DNA of 64,000 bases from Tritrichomonas musculus. Lineage: Eukaryota; Parabasalia; Tritrichomonadida; Tritrichomonadidae. Of this stretch, positions 1-11,139 are shown one piece after another; the first letter of the stretch is position 1, and each line of letters begins with the position of its first letter. Below the pieces are notes generated by a model. It worked only from the letters and a program-made list of their open reading frames with translations. It did no database searches and was not told the DNA's origin. The position numbers and the translations under genes were made by a program. The stretch is from the NCBI GenBank assembly GCA_039105265.1, contig JAPFFF010000010.1, positions 2,170,001-2,234,000 on the forward strand, in the 5' to 3' direction.

Positions 1-24
1 GAGAGGCAATATAAACTTAATTAA

Positions 25-1890
25 GGGTGCAGTTTAACTATTTTTTTCTCAATCAAAATGGAATATATCATGACAATATAAGAATATATTATTTATAATA
101 TTTTTTATAATATAAATATATAATTGGTAATATGATAATATTATTTAATCCAAATAAAAATTAAAATTATTGAATTGAAAGAAAAAACAACTTTTTCTTT
201 AATTTTTAAATTAGTTAAAAATATAAATTTCTTATTTAAAAAAATGATACAATTCATAAAAATGTTATTTTCTTTTTTTAAAAAAAAGTTATAATTTTTT
301 TCTACAATGAATTAATAATTTTATTGATAAATAAATTGATATTGAATATTTTGCAAGAACAACCAACCCGGACAATATGCCCTGAATAATAACCCCTTAA
401 TAATAACCCCGGAACAATAACCCCGGAAAAAAAATTAAAATAAAATTAAAATTTTTTATTATAAAATCAGAATTGAAAAATTTGAATAACTATTTAACAC
501 GAAATAAATAAAAATATTCTAATAAAAAACTGTTACTAATTTATGAAAATTTGATAAATATATTTCAGTACAATTTTTCCATTTAGTTTGTTAAATAATT
601 AAGAAACTTTATCCTTAAAACGAAGATAAATAACATTTGGCCGTTTTTTTTTTTAAAAAATAGCACCATTTTTTAAAAAGTTTCCTTTTTCTATATATGG
701 AAATCAAAAAATACAGATTTGAAGAGATCAAATATACTTTAGACTCCAATGTGATTTTAAAATGAAAAATACAGACGTTTTTGGTTCAATGATATCTATT
801 TCAAAATCTTGATTTCAAATGCAAACTTAGTTTGCCAATGATATTTTATTATTTAATTACTCCTTGGCTATATCCATGGCAATTTTTAACTAAAGCTACT
901 GATAAAAAATTATGTTTTTGAGTAAAAATTTCATTGAAAAAGTTTACTTTTTTGGACTGCAAAATGCAGTTTTTCAGTTTTTTTCTCTTTTTTGTTCATT
1001 GAAACTAATACACTTGTGTGAACAACATCTTTCCAAAACTAAAAAAAAAAAATACTGAGGTATAATATGACAACGTGATACTTATAATATTCAGATCGAT
1101 TTTATGTGAATTCAAAAAATTCCAGAAATCGTTCTATCAAGTTATAGATATCTATATATATATTCAGAAAAAAATAATGAAATAGATCTTGGATTATAAT
1201 TGAACGACTACATAGATCTGAAAAGTATATGATTTTTCGAGCATTTTAAAAAAATATGTACACATTAGATTTTTAACAATGAGCTGCAATTATCTTTCTA
1301 TAGTTATTATATGAGTTGTTTAAAAATCTGATAGAACAATTTTTTGAAAAAATAATAAAAATATTATAGTTGTCTAATATCATTTTTGATCATTTTTATC
1401 TAAAAAAGATAAAATTGATTTTTTCAATCTGTGATTTATTTAGATTAATTTTGATAGCATATATACATATTTAAACATATATATATATTTGTGCAACTCA
1501 AAAATTCCCTTAAAATCATTTATATTTTTTCAGAATTATTAAAGCGAAAAATCATTAATTTGTTTTTTTAATTTTATATTGGAAAATAAATTATTTTGAT
1601 CTTTATATATTATATAAAATTATTATTTTTAAGTTAATTCTCATAAATTAAAGAGAAATATCAATTATTTTCCAATTTAATTGAATTTTTTTTCAATAAA
1701 TTTGAATTTTATTTCATTGAAAAATCTAATATTAATTCAATTTTTAATTTATTATTATTTCGATTATAATTAATTATTTCATACTTTTAGTAATGTATAA
1801 TAAATAAATATACTTTTATAAATAAAATCATATAAATAGAAAAAATGATGATTTAATATTCGGTAAGAAAAATGTGTTCAAACTGCACCC
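25..1890. mobile_element. TTAA-flanked non-autonomous DNA element (Kolobok/piggyBac-like target site)
   Basis: Both ends carry the inverted repeat GGGTGCAGTTT / AAACTGCACCC, and each is flanked by TTAA (21-24 and 1891-1894), the target duplication expected of TTAA-specific transposons. The 1.87-kb interior is very A+T-rich and I see no convincing coding frame, so it is a non-autonomous copy or a decayed autonomous one. The 5' GGG terminus does not match the piggyBac CCC start; Kolobok elements (TTAA duplications, purine-start ends) fit better, but assignment to a superfamily is inference. Confidence 0.65.
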
Positions 1891-2524
1891 TTAAATAATG
1901 TTTACCTCCTCTCAAAAATGATAGGTTTACGAGAGGTTTATATCAAAAAAAAATAAAAAAATTGAAAATTGAAAAAAAATTATCAATTTATTTCAATAAG
2001 TACTTTCAAAATCAAAATAAAAAAAGCCGATTAAATTCATTCAAAAAAATGATTGAATTTTGTTCATAAATTTTCAGCCATTTGTTTTGATGAGTAACAT
2101 AATATGAGTGAAAGTTTACTAGTAAGGAAGAACTTTTCAAAGCAATTTCACAAGAATGGAATTTAATTCCTGATGCAAAACTTCACTCATATTATCAATC
2201 ATTTTGGGCAAGATGCAGAATATGCAAAAATTCCAATGGCGAAAGCCTTAACGACAAATGGAAAGATGTTAAAAAAGAACACGATAAATATCGAACCCAT
2301 ATTTATTATTACACAGATCCAATTACAAAAAAAGTTTTTATCAATGATAAATAAAAAATAACTTTTTCAATATATTTTATTTTTTTTTTAATTGAAATTT
2401 GAAAGATATAGTGGAGAAAAAAAAATAAAGTTTACCTCCCGATAGCTACTTTTTATAAAAACTTATAGAAATATTTAAAAAAATATCATACAAATATTTT
2501 GTGAGAAAGGTAAACATTATTTAA
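1891..2524. mobile_element. Second TTAA-bounded inverted-repeat element
   Basis: It directly abuts the preceding element. Its ends read TTAAATAATGTTTACC (from 1891) and GGTAAACATTATTTAA (to 2524), a near-perfect terminal inverted repeat bounded by TTAA. It contains the remnant frame at about 2118-2354. The outer flank AAACTTAATTAA (about 13-24) is mirrored by TTAATTAAGTTT (2521-2532), so both elements may sit inside an older palindromic element that starts outside the window. Confidence 0.5.
2118..2354 (+). pseudogene. Possible transposase C-terminal fragment
   Basis: An open stretch of about 77 residues without a start codon reads KEELFKAISQEWNLIPD and continues with CRICKNSNGESLNDKW before a TAA. 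The 'L...I..EW..IP....' pattern resembles the C-terminal end of Tc1/IS630-type DDE transposases. It lies inside a TTAA-bounded inverted-repeat element, which supports a transposon origin. An ATG-initiated 62-residue frame overlapping it (2173-2361) is a different frame and looks like a shadow. Family assignment is weak. Confidence 0.35.
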
Positions 2525-2547
2525 TTAAGTTTAGTTTTTTTTATATA

Positions 2548-3620
2548 CAGTCATCCGATCAGCGTTACAGTGAATTCAATGTGGCTACAGTGGATTGAGA
2601 GTTTACAGATATATTGATCATTATGTATTAATTTAAATAAAATTGATAGAAAAAGTTTGTTAATTGAATATTTGAAAACTAATACTGGGGGTATTTTCTG
2701 AAGAAAATTTCAATGATCATGCCAAATTTTCATTGAAAAATGAAACAAATATGCATTGAAAATAAAAAACTCTAAGTTCTCTTTACTTTTTTAATGGAAG
2801 AATTAATGAAAGAGCTATCATGGGCTGCTGAAAATGGAATACTCAGTGAGTCTCAATGGGAAATTTTTGAAAAAAGGTCAAATGGTTGGATCAATGCCAG
2901 AGATTCCGGCTGAACTTAAAGTCAATCCAGAAGATGAAATTATATCAGGCCAGTGGACAAATTCTGAAGAAATGTTACAAAAATTATTTTTTTTACAGCA
3001 TGGACATCAGCAAATGCTAGACGAAAGATACGATTTTTTTGAAATCGCGAAATCAATTAAAAATATCTGTATTATTTGAATTAAAAAACGTATAAAACCT
3101 ATAAAAACCTCTAAAAAATAGTAAGTTTGAAGATTTATCTGAAATTCATATTAAATTGAAATAACAGGTAAAATAAACACATGAGACTTGAGGAAAAGAA
3201 CTTGTATTTGAATATTGAATAAATAAATAGTCAAACAATGAGTAAGATCTATAAATTTGACATAAATAATTTCTAGATTTGATGATGTCCCTAGTAAACG
3301 AACAGAAGTAATGTTATTTTGGTATGTATGATTGAACTTGTTTGAAAATGTTGCAAAAAATCCATTTTTAAGGAGTTTTTATATGATAGATTGCTTGCTT
3401 TATAATGTGAGAAAATGTATAACTTTTTGTGAAAAGTTCATTCAAAAATTATAAATAAAAAAATAATCAAATCCTTTCTTTATAAAATGAAAAATTATAA
3501 TTAAAAATGTAAATTTATCAACAAAAAAAATAATTATTTTTAGCTAAAATCTAAAATTGAGAGTATCATTCAATTCCACTGTTTAGTTTTTGTGAGACTA
3601 TAACACTGATCGGATGACTG
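2548..3620. mobile_element. Tc1/mariner-like element with TA duplication, non-autonomous
   Basis: The 5' end CAGTCATCCGATCAGCGTTA (2548-2567) is mirrored at the 3' end by TAACACTGATCGGATGACTG (3601-3620), one mismatch in 20. TA dinucleotides flank both sides (2546-2547 and 3621-3622). The CAGT start and TA duplication are typical of the Tc1/mariner superfamily. At 1073 bp it is near the size of an intact Tc1/mariner element, but no DDE transposase is readable inside. It holds only short frames around 2790-3079. Confidence 0.7.
2793..3079 (+). pseudogene. Short unknown frames inside the Tc1-like element
   Basis: Two overlapping short frames are seen: MEELMKELSWAAENGILS (from 2793, ending in TGA after about 39 codons) and an 81-residue frame from 2834 containing EIPAELKVNPEDEIISGQW. 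Their amino-acid composition is more protein-like than the surroundings, as if one longer coding stretch had been frameshifted. I recognise no family. It could be captured host sequence or transposase debris. Confidence 0.25.
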
Positions 3621-3950
3621 TAAAAAGGTTGACTTAAATTGGTACTATAAAACATGCACGCTCAAAAAGTTCACTCTATTGAAAAAGTTTCGATTATTTT
3701 TTGAATAGCACTCTCAAATTACGCACAACTTTTTATGAAGATAAATGGTCGTGGAAAAATTGAGAGAACCGTTACTTTTTGAATATTCTATTTCAAAAAA
3801 AGCGCCATTATATTTTTCGGGAAGTGCGTGCTAGCATTCCTCCATTAAAGATCGAATCCTAGTTGTCCATATTCCACGTGGACAAAGTGGGAAGTGGAGG
3901 ATGCTAGCACTTGCGAAGGAAGATATGTTTAATTACAGATTATGCATTGC

Positions 3951-4330
3951 GGAAGATTCGAGGGATGGAGCTCTCCATTTCTTGAATCTTCTGTTTCCGA
4001 TTACTCAATTACAGAAGATTTGAGGGATGGAGCTCTCCATTTCTTGAATCTTCTGTTTCCGATTACTCAATTACAGAAGATTCGAGGGATGGAGCTCTCC
4101 ATCTCTTGAATCTTCTGTTTCCGATTACTCAATTACAGAAGATTCGAGGGATGGAGCTCTCCATTTCTTGAATCTTCTGTTTCTGATTACTCAATTACAG
4201 AAGATTTGAGGGATGGAGCTCTCCATTTCTTGAATCTTCTGTTTCCGATTACTCAATTACAGAAGATTCGAGGGATGGAGCTCTCCATCTCTTGAATCTT
4301 CTGTTTCCGATTACTCAATTACAGAAGATT
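3951..4330. repeat. Left-arm 62-bp tandem array (about 6 copies)
   Basis: Units of 62 bp run AGAAGATTCGAGGGATGGAG then CTCTCCATTTCTTGAATCTT then CTGTTTCCGATTACTCAATT. The first 42 bases of each unit form an almost perfect palindrome centred on GAGCTC, so each unit can fold as a hairpin. Copies differ by a few substitutions (C/T and A/G exchanges). Confidence 0.9.
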
Positions 4331-4599
4331 CTTTTTATAAAAAATATTTGATTTTTAATTAACATTTTATCTTCAAAGTTTCATTTATCATCCATCTATT
4401 TTTCAACAATCATATTTCTCTTCTTCATTCAACAATTTTCTTTTCTTCTTTCTTTCATCTTTCCCTTTTTCAATTGCAAAAAGAAAGAAAACGCTAAGAA
4501 AGGGTTTTGAAGAGAAAAAAGATGAGCGTTAAAGAAGAGTAGGATGATAAATAAAGAAGGCAAATATAATAACTGAAAAAAGAAAAGTACTTTTTTATT

Positions 4600-5290
4600 A
4601 AATCTTCTGTAATTGAGTAATCGGAAACAGAAGATTCAAGAGATGGAGAGATCCATCCCTCAAATCTTCTGTAATTGAGTAATCGGAAACAGAAGATTCA
4701 AGAGATGGAGAGCTCCATCCCTCAAATCTTCTGTAATTGAGTAATCGGAAACAGAAGATTCAAGAAATGGAGAGCTCCATCCCTCGAATCTTCTGTAATT
4801 GAGTAATCGGAAACAGAAGATTCAAGAAATGGAGAGCTCCATCCCTCAAATCTTCTGTAATTGAGTAATCAGAAACAGAAGATTCAAGAAATGGAGAGCT
4901 CCATCCCTCGAATCTTCTGTAATTGAGTAATCGGAAACAGAAGATTCAAGAGATGGAGAGCTCCATCCCTCGAATCTTCTGTAATTGAGTAATCGGAAAC
5001 AGAAGATTCAAGAAATGGAGAGCTCCATCCCTCGAATCTTCTGTAATTGAGTAATCAGAAACAGAAGATTCAAGAAATGGAGAGCTCCATCCCTCGAATC
5101 TTCTGTAATTGAGTAATCGGAAACAGAAGATTCAAGAGATGGAGAGCTCCATCCCTCGAATCTTCTGTAATTGAGTAATCGGAAACAGAAGATTCAAGAA
5201 ATGGAGAGCTCCATCCCTCAAATCTTCTGTAATTGAGTAATCGGAAACAGAAGATTCAAGAAATGGAGAGCTCCATCCCTCGAATCTTCC
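4600..5290. repeat. Right-arm 62-bp tandem array (about 11 copies, inverted)
   Basis: The same 62-bp unit as the left arm in reverse orientation, AATCTTCTGTAATTGAGTAA followed by TCGGAAACAGAAGATTCAAG and so on. Eleven copies against six on the left show that the arms expand or contract independently, for example by slippage or unequal exchange. Confidence 0.9.
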
Positions 5291-5607
5291 GCAATGCATA
5301 ATCTGTAATTAAACATATCTTCCTTCGCAAGTGCTAGCATCCTCCACTTCCCACTTTGTCCACGTGGAATATGGACAACTAGGATTCGATCTTTAATGGA
5401 GGAATGCTAGCACGCACTTCCCGAAAAATATAATGGCGCTTTTTTTGAAATAGAATATTCAAAAAGTAACGGTTCTCTCAATTTTTCCACGACCATTTAT
5501 CTTCATAAAAAGTTGTGCGTAATTTGAGAGTGCTATTCAAAAAATAATCGAAACTTTTTCAATAGAGTGAACTTTTTGAGCGTGCATGTTTTATAGTACC
5601 AATTTAA

Positions 5608-6590
5608 GGGTGGAGTCTCAGTGATATTTTTTCTCAAAAAGTTTATTTTGGCATTATTACTTTTTTCTAACAATTTTTTAGTAGGATTAAATACCGAATT
5701 CATTTCTTACCAATCAAATCAAATACATTAAACCAAATGGACTCATACATTAATAGTGTACGATTATGATTTACATTACTACTTTTTTGTTTTCAAACCT
5801 CAGATAAATTTTGAAATTTTTAATTTCATCGATAAAAATAGCAATATCATATGTTTTTTTCAAAATAATCGTCTTAAATTCTTTTATTTAATGCGCTCTC
5901 TCCTTAATTTGTTCCCTTAACTTGTTTTTTTTTTTTATTTGATATATATTGCAAAAATTATTCAAGAAAAATAAGAATATGAAGTTTTTTCCTTTATTAT
6001 ATATGACTCCGCAAATAAAAATATGCCTGATCTTTTTTAATTTTCTTTCCATGTCCTAGAATTAATTTCTTTAATATCTATAATATGGGAATTTTCGTCA
6101 AAAACGCGTTTTATTTATTTAAAATAATAAGAATTATTAAGTTAATACATTCTTATTATCTTTTATAAACTTTTTTTATAAATCAAGATTAAAAAATTGA
6201 ATGTAAAAAAATGCGACTCTTCCATTCAATTTTTTTCATTCTTGTTTGTACATTTTTTGAAGCTAAGATGAAATTAAATAAATATTTACTTATTATTATA
6301 TATTTAAAATAAAATTTTATTTTTTATTTATTAAATTTTTTATTGGGTTTTATTATATGATGATTTTAAAAATTTAAAAAAAAATGAAATCGATTTTTAT
6401 CTTGATAAACCCATAAAATAAAAAAACGCAAAACGTTACGTTATATCCACAGTCATAGTTGATATTGATTTAAAATAACTTCAATCAATTTCAAACAGAG
6501 AAGGTACTTATGGGGTGTGCAAAAATTCAATGAAATTTTGAATATTTTCTCTCAAATTTTTTAGTGGCGAAAAATTTTGAGACTCCACCC
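5608..6590. mobile_element. TTAA-flanked inverted-repeat element hosting the foldback insertion at its edge
   Basis: The ends are GGGTGGAGTCTCA (5608-5620) and TGAGACTCCACCC (6578-6590), a perfect 13-bp inverted repeat. TTAA follows at 6591-6594; the left TTAA was duplicated by the foldback element (3634-3637 and 5604-5607). The termini share GGGTGNAGT with the element at 25-1890, so the two belong to related families. The 983-bp interior is A+T-rich and shows no coding. The surrounding sequence AAAAAGGTTGAC (3622-3633) and GTCAACCTTTTT (6595-6606) is itself inverted, hinting at an outer, older element. Confidence 0.65.
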
Positions 6591-6609
6591 TTAAGTCAAC
6601 CTTTTTATA

Positions 6610-8600
6610 TAAAAATTGATGAAATATAAATATATATTAAATTTTGATTTATTAATTATTATAATATATATATCTTGATAACATATTAGTACTTATATGT
6701 TTAAAAAACATATTTTTTTCTAGAGATACACTTTTTTATATTTTAAAGGGGAACCGATTTGAGCTTTTTATCAAATTTGGATTTGTGATTTTTATATATG
6801 ATAAATAATTTTAATTTTCAATTCTGATAAAATGTTAATTAGTAATAAAAAAAATTTATCGTAGCAAAAAAAAGATATGATAAAAAAGATGTTTTTCATT
6901 CAAAAATTTAAACTTTTTGATACAAATCCTATTTTTTTATTCAATTTTTATTTTTTATTCTCAAATGAATTCGAATAATATGTTTATATCTTTTTATTAA
7001 ATAGAGTAATTATAAAAATATCATATAATAATACTTATATATATACTCAATTTATATATAATAATTATTTTGATAAAATATTAAACTTAAAATAAGATAT
7101 GCATTAAATATATAGTATCTGCATTTTAAGAAAAAAACGTTATTTAATGAGTAGATAACGTATTTTTTGTTTATTAAATGATCATTATTTTGATAAACAA
7201 AAAATATTTGTTAAAAAAAGAATAAGTAATTCAATTAAATATGCGTTTAAAACAATTATTTATTATTCGTTTACATTAAAATTTAATATTTCAAATAAAT
7301 TAAAATTAATTTTTCCAATTTTTGATTTTTAATTTGCAAATTTATTGTCCATTGAGTTGTATAAGATGATATTGAATCTTTTAAATGCGGAATTAAGTGG
7401 ATTTTGAAAAAGAATTATGCAAATTTTAAATAACAATTCAATACTAAAGTTTATGTAAAAATAGGTTTTTTTCGAGTGAAACGAAATCTTTGAACTGGAA
7501 TATTAATTTTTCTGCATTTTCATCCAAAATTGATAAATAATTCTTTAAAAAAATTAATATTTCCAAATCATATTGTATATACAAAAAGTTGTTTCGGAAA
7601 TATTCAATTTTTGGGAAAATAAAAAAGTAATAATTGAAAAAGTTTTGAAATAAAAATTATTGGCTTTCAAAGCATAAAGATTTTATATCAAAAAGTTATT
7701 TGGATATAGTTCAAATTTTTTTTTGAATAAACTTACTCAGAAATATTATATATTGAATTATCTTTTTATTCCTACGATGAGTATTCTTTATTTATTCTCA
7801 TTGAAATTAATATATTTATTTTTATAACTATATTAATTATGGTTTACTGAATGTATTTCTATATGTCAAAAAACACTTAATTGTATAAAAAATCTTGAAA
7901 TAAAAGATTATTAATATATATTTTATTCTATATATATTTTAAGATCCATTATATATTTTATATTATATAAATGTATTTTAAAATATTTTATATTTATTTG
8001 TATATCTTCATTTTTTTTAACAAAAAAAAATTGAGGCAAAAATCCCCCTTTTATATTTTATTTTATTTTTAATAAATTTTTAACTTTTTCTGTTATTAAA
8101 GGGTATTGAAAAATGTGTAAACACCGGAAAAAAGTGTAAACTTTCGTTTTTTCTCTAAAAGTAAAAGGAATAGAATCATATTAATTTTTTTATAGATTTA
8201 TAACATGAATACGCACATGTTAAGTTGTTTAAATCAAGAAAAGAATAATATTTTATTTATCATATTTAATATAGATAATCTGTCTTATTCTTGAAAATCA
8301 CTTTATATTTAATTTTTATTATATTTTTAGACTCATAATTATATTTTACTGATATTTTATGCTTTATTTTGTTTCAATTTTGAGAAAAAGCAAAAACAAT
8401 TCCAAATTTTTATCCTTTGAAATTTTTTGCTGAAGAAACAAATTTATCTTTGATAATTTTGAATATATAAGTTTTATTTTTGTTTAATTTAAATTATCAT
8501 ATTAATTTAAAATAAAAAATCATATTTAAATTATAAAACAAAAAATGAAAAGATATTGAATTATAATCAAACTTTTTATTCTCGCCTAAAATTGTTCTAT
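6610..8600. other. A+T-rich intergenic desert
   Basis: About 2 kb of very A+T-rich sequence. No frame of protein-like composition, no tRNA-like fold and no clear terminal repeats are visible. It probably consists of decayed element sequence. Confidence 0.5.
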
Positions 8601-8604
8601 ATTA

Positions 8605-9062
8605 ACTGTTTTCCTGCCAAAGGATTCATTAGTGCCGTGAGAATGATTCATTCCCCTTACAGCTCTTGCTTTATCGATATCATCCATAGTTATTGAAGAA
8701 CCATCAGGAAGCTCTTTAACATAGATTCAAGCTTGATGAAATACAGAAACAATTTTATCCGGAGTAGTAGCTTGAATCAATGAGTTAACAATTTGCATTA
8801 TATTTCGTGATTGGTCTGAAAATTGTCCATGAACTTTGATTCTCGATTTAATGTGCTTCTGAATTCCAAAAATCCCCAGATCAAGTGCAAATACTTGATC
8901 GGGGGATCCAGGAGGTTCTTGAAAACAGTAAATTCCATTTTTATGTTGCTTCGTCTAAAAAAAATCGGAAAAATGCGAGCTACAGCCATCAAGAAGTAAT
9001 AAGATCAATCCTGTATAACTGGTTTCTTCTCGTCTTCGTTGAATTTCAGGTAATAAAATGGT
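8605..9062 (-). pseudogene. pogo/Tigger-type DDE transposase relic (DDE_1 superfamily)
   Basis: On the minus strand the broken frame reads IQRRREETSYTGLILLLLDG, then CSSHFSDFF, later EPPGSPDQVFALDLGIFGIQ and NSLIQATTPDKIVSVFHQA. This matches the DDE_1 core of pogo/Tigger/jerky transposases: 'LLxDGxxSH', then 'PPxxxHxxQPLDxGxFG', then 'TxxxIxxxFxxAGI'. Reading requires at least two in-frame stops to be ignored (after SDFF and after VFHQA), and the N-terminal DNA-binding part is absent. It is a dead DNA-transposon copy. ATG frames listed on either strand here are shadows of it. Confidence 0.75.
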
Positions 9063-9339
9063 CGATCACGCTTTTTCTTCTTTATTAAAATGACATTTTT
9101 AAGTGTTCAAACAAAGTTGTTCAAATATTGATATTTTTTATTTATTAATCAATGAATTTCTTAAAGCAATAATTATTTTTTGGTTTTCAATATATTAAAT
9201 ATTAAAATTATTTTTATAATATAGTAATTAATGACTTTTCTTTATAATAAATATTTTTATGAAGATGAGCAAATTTATATTTTTCAAGAAACACTTCACT
9301 ATTAACTTCACTTCACCGAAAATAATCATCTCACGTCAC

Positions 9340-9730
9340 CCAAAGAAGTTTGTTTAGACCATATATGCAAACAAAAAATTCATGGTGCTGCAGCACTGAG
9401 CTATACAATTACACCCCAAAAAAAATCTATTCCCTAAACGAGTGTATCTCACATCATAATATGATCAAATACATTGAAGAATCAGGCTCCCCGAACCATT
9501 ATTTTCAGATTATTGGGCTCGTGATTTCTTGAAAGTGAACAACTTATATTTGAACGGATAGAGATTCAGGTACACCTTCTTGTGGAGTATTGATGAAATT
9601 TATGGAAAAGAGATTGGTCATAATTATTTTATACGTGGAAGTACTTCATTTAAAATTGTATGCTCAGACCTTACGGTTCTTAATCTTGATGATTAGGGAA
9701 TAAATAGAGGTATATATCATGAATTTGATG
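9340..9730 (+). pseudogene. Degenerate coding-like stretch, unknown
   Basis: One plus-strand frame shows protein-like blocks between stops: LPEPLFSDYWARDFLKVNNL, then RFRYTFLWSIDEIYGKEIGH and NYFIRGSTSFKIVCSDLTVL. Composition is unlike the flanking A+T desert and suggests an old coding sequence. I do not recognise the family. Given its neighbours, transposon debris is likely. Confidence 0.3.
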
Positions 9731-10172
9731 CTGCATATTAAAAATAAATATAAATAGTGAATGTTATTTTTTCAGTTTATAGAGAAAAAATATTTATAAA
9801 TGGACCCAATAGTAGAAATAGTTAAGTATAGGCTCATGGAAGACCCTTCATGGTCTAGGAGGCTCCACAGAATAGAGTGGTATGTTAGAGACAGCTGTTT
9901 GGACATCTTTCAAATATCAGTCAATTGCCGTAGCGAGCTCGTTAAGCCACTTCGCTGCTACAGCATCCTGATAGTTGAAAGCTATCCCAACAATTACCCC
10001 ACCCCACCACTCTATGCTGTGGAGCCTCCTGGACCATGAAAGGTTTTTTCAGGAGCCTATACTTAACTATTACTACTCCCTTATTCACTTCCCCTAATGC
10101 AAAATCTCATGACAGCTGCATCAACTCACATCATCACGGCTGCATTTCAACTCATTTTTGATAGGACTCTAA

Positions 10173-10394
10173 ATGACAATACCTAATATTTTGAAGATAA
10201 TGACACAATACAGAAATTATAAATTGAAGTTTCCAATATATACATCTCAAGAGACACAACAAACTTATGATGTCCATGGGCGTATCAATGTTGATGTAAT
10301 TGATGATAAAAATATATGTGGATTCTGTTATAAACAATTTAGAAAGAGTTCATTATTAAAAGCCAATGGTGATTACATTGATGAGACATCATAA
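10173..10394 (+). pseudogene. Short frame in the repeat element, unknown
   Basis: A 73-residue frame (MTIPNILKIMTQYRNYKLKF...) contains VDVIDDKNICGFCYKQFRKS, with one CxxC-like pair that could bind metal. It lies between repeat blocks of the element at 9804-10868 and just upstream of an HNH-like stretch in another frame, so it may be the N-terminal part of the same decayed gene. No family is recognised. Confidence 0.3.
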
Positions 10395-10455
10395 CTGAAA
10401 AATGGATAATGTACCACTTAATGAATTCAATAATTATTAAAACTATGACAAGCTA

Positions 10456-10631
10456 CCCTTATTACATCAGGAACAAAAAACTCAAAGAGAGATGGTATAC
10501 TTATCAACATCAATGGTAAGGTCTATAAGAAGTATAGATTGATTGCAAGTCAATTCATGAATGAAGACATTATGAGACATCCTATATATCACATCAATGG
10601 AGACTTGTTTGATTATCACTTAGACAACTAA
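10456..10631 (+). pseudogene. HNH/homing-endonuclease-like fragment
   Basis: The frame has no ATG and ends in TAA. It reads DGILININGKVYKKYRLIAS, then QFMNEDIMRHPIYHINGDLF, then DYHLDN. The order 'ING..YK.YRLIA.QF.......YHINGD..D..LDN' matches the linker and core of HNH proteins of the phage/NUMOD type, in which 'VDHINGDxxDN' forms the metal-binding site. Here the usual VDH is YH. Only the 3' half is readable, so the gene is broken. Confidence 0.5.
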
Positions 10632-11139
10632 CAATCCATCAATATGAAATCAACTCACATCATCACAGCTGCATCAACTCACATCATAACAGAAAAATGG
10701 AATATATACCACTTAAGGGATTCAATAACAAGCTACCCCTGTGACATCATGAACATCAATGATATTTGAAAGATGTCCAAACAGCTATCTCTAACATACC
10801 ACTCTATGCTGTGGAGCCTCCTGGACCATGAAGGGACTTCCAGGAGCCTATACTTATCTATTACTACTCCAATGATTTCTTAGGTGCCATTAGTTCAGGG
10901 GGAAGTTTAGGGTTCACAGCCTAAAGTATATTACCAATACACCATACCAATATTTGAGAAGTATGGACATATTGACCACAATCAGAAGCCGTAAAAAAAT
11001 CCAGAGACAATACTCAAAAAATGAAACAACTAGATAATCCTCAATTATCATTGGTAAAATCAACAAAAATATTTTTTATATCAGTATTATTTAGGAGAAT
11101 ATAACATGTTATATTCTCATGATTTGACATAAAAAAATG

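Larger units (their letters stand above)
3638..5603. mobile_element. Foldback-type element with tandem-repeat inverted arms
   Basis: A 1.97-kb element bounded by ATTGGTACTATAAAACATGC and its complement, with TTAA on each side (3634-3637 and 5604-5607). The arms are near-perfect inverted copies: unique outer segments of about 300 bp, then tandem 62-bp units, six on the left (3951-4330) and eleven on the right (about 4600-5290). A loop of about 270 bp separates them. Very long inverted repeats built from short direct repeats are the hallmark of foldback (FB) transposons. No coding sequence is visible. It is inserted at the left TTAA of the element at 5608-6590. Confidence 0.75.
9804..10868. mobile_element. 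Modular inverted-repeat element with HNH-like remnant
   Basis: A block of about 105 bp starting near 9820 (TAAGTATAGGCTC...; GGAGGCTCCACAG; GGTATGTTAGAGA; GGACATCTTTCAAATATC) recurs inverted at 10000-10078 (partial) and at 10765-10866 (full). Direct internal repeats also occur: CAACTCACATCATCAC near 10122 and 10650, and a block of about 75 bp near 10392 repeated near 10686. The arrangement suggests an element assembled by duplication and inversion. No clear target duplication is found. Confidence 0.55.

Noticed and set aside
3951-5290. Regularly spaced repeats resembling a CRISPR array
   Set aside because: The whole 62-bp unit repeats without unique spacers, the organism is a eukaryote, and the arrays are the inverted arms of a foldback element.
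9800-10039. 79-residue ORF (MDPIVEIVKYRLMEDPSWSR)
   Set aside because: It spans the inverted repeat arms of the element at 9804-10868; its apparent codons come from repeat DNA.
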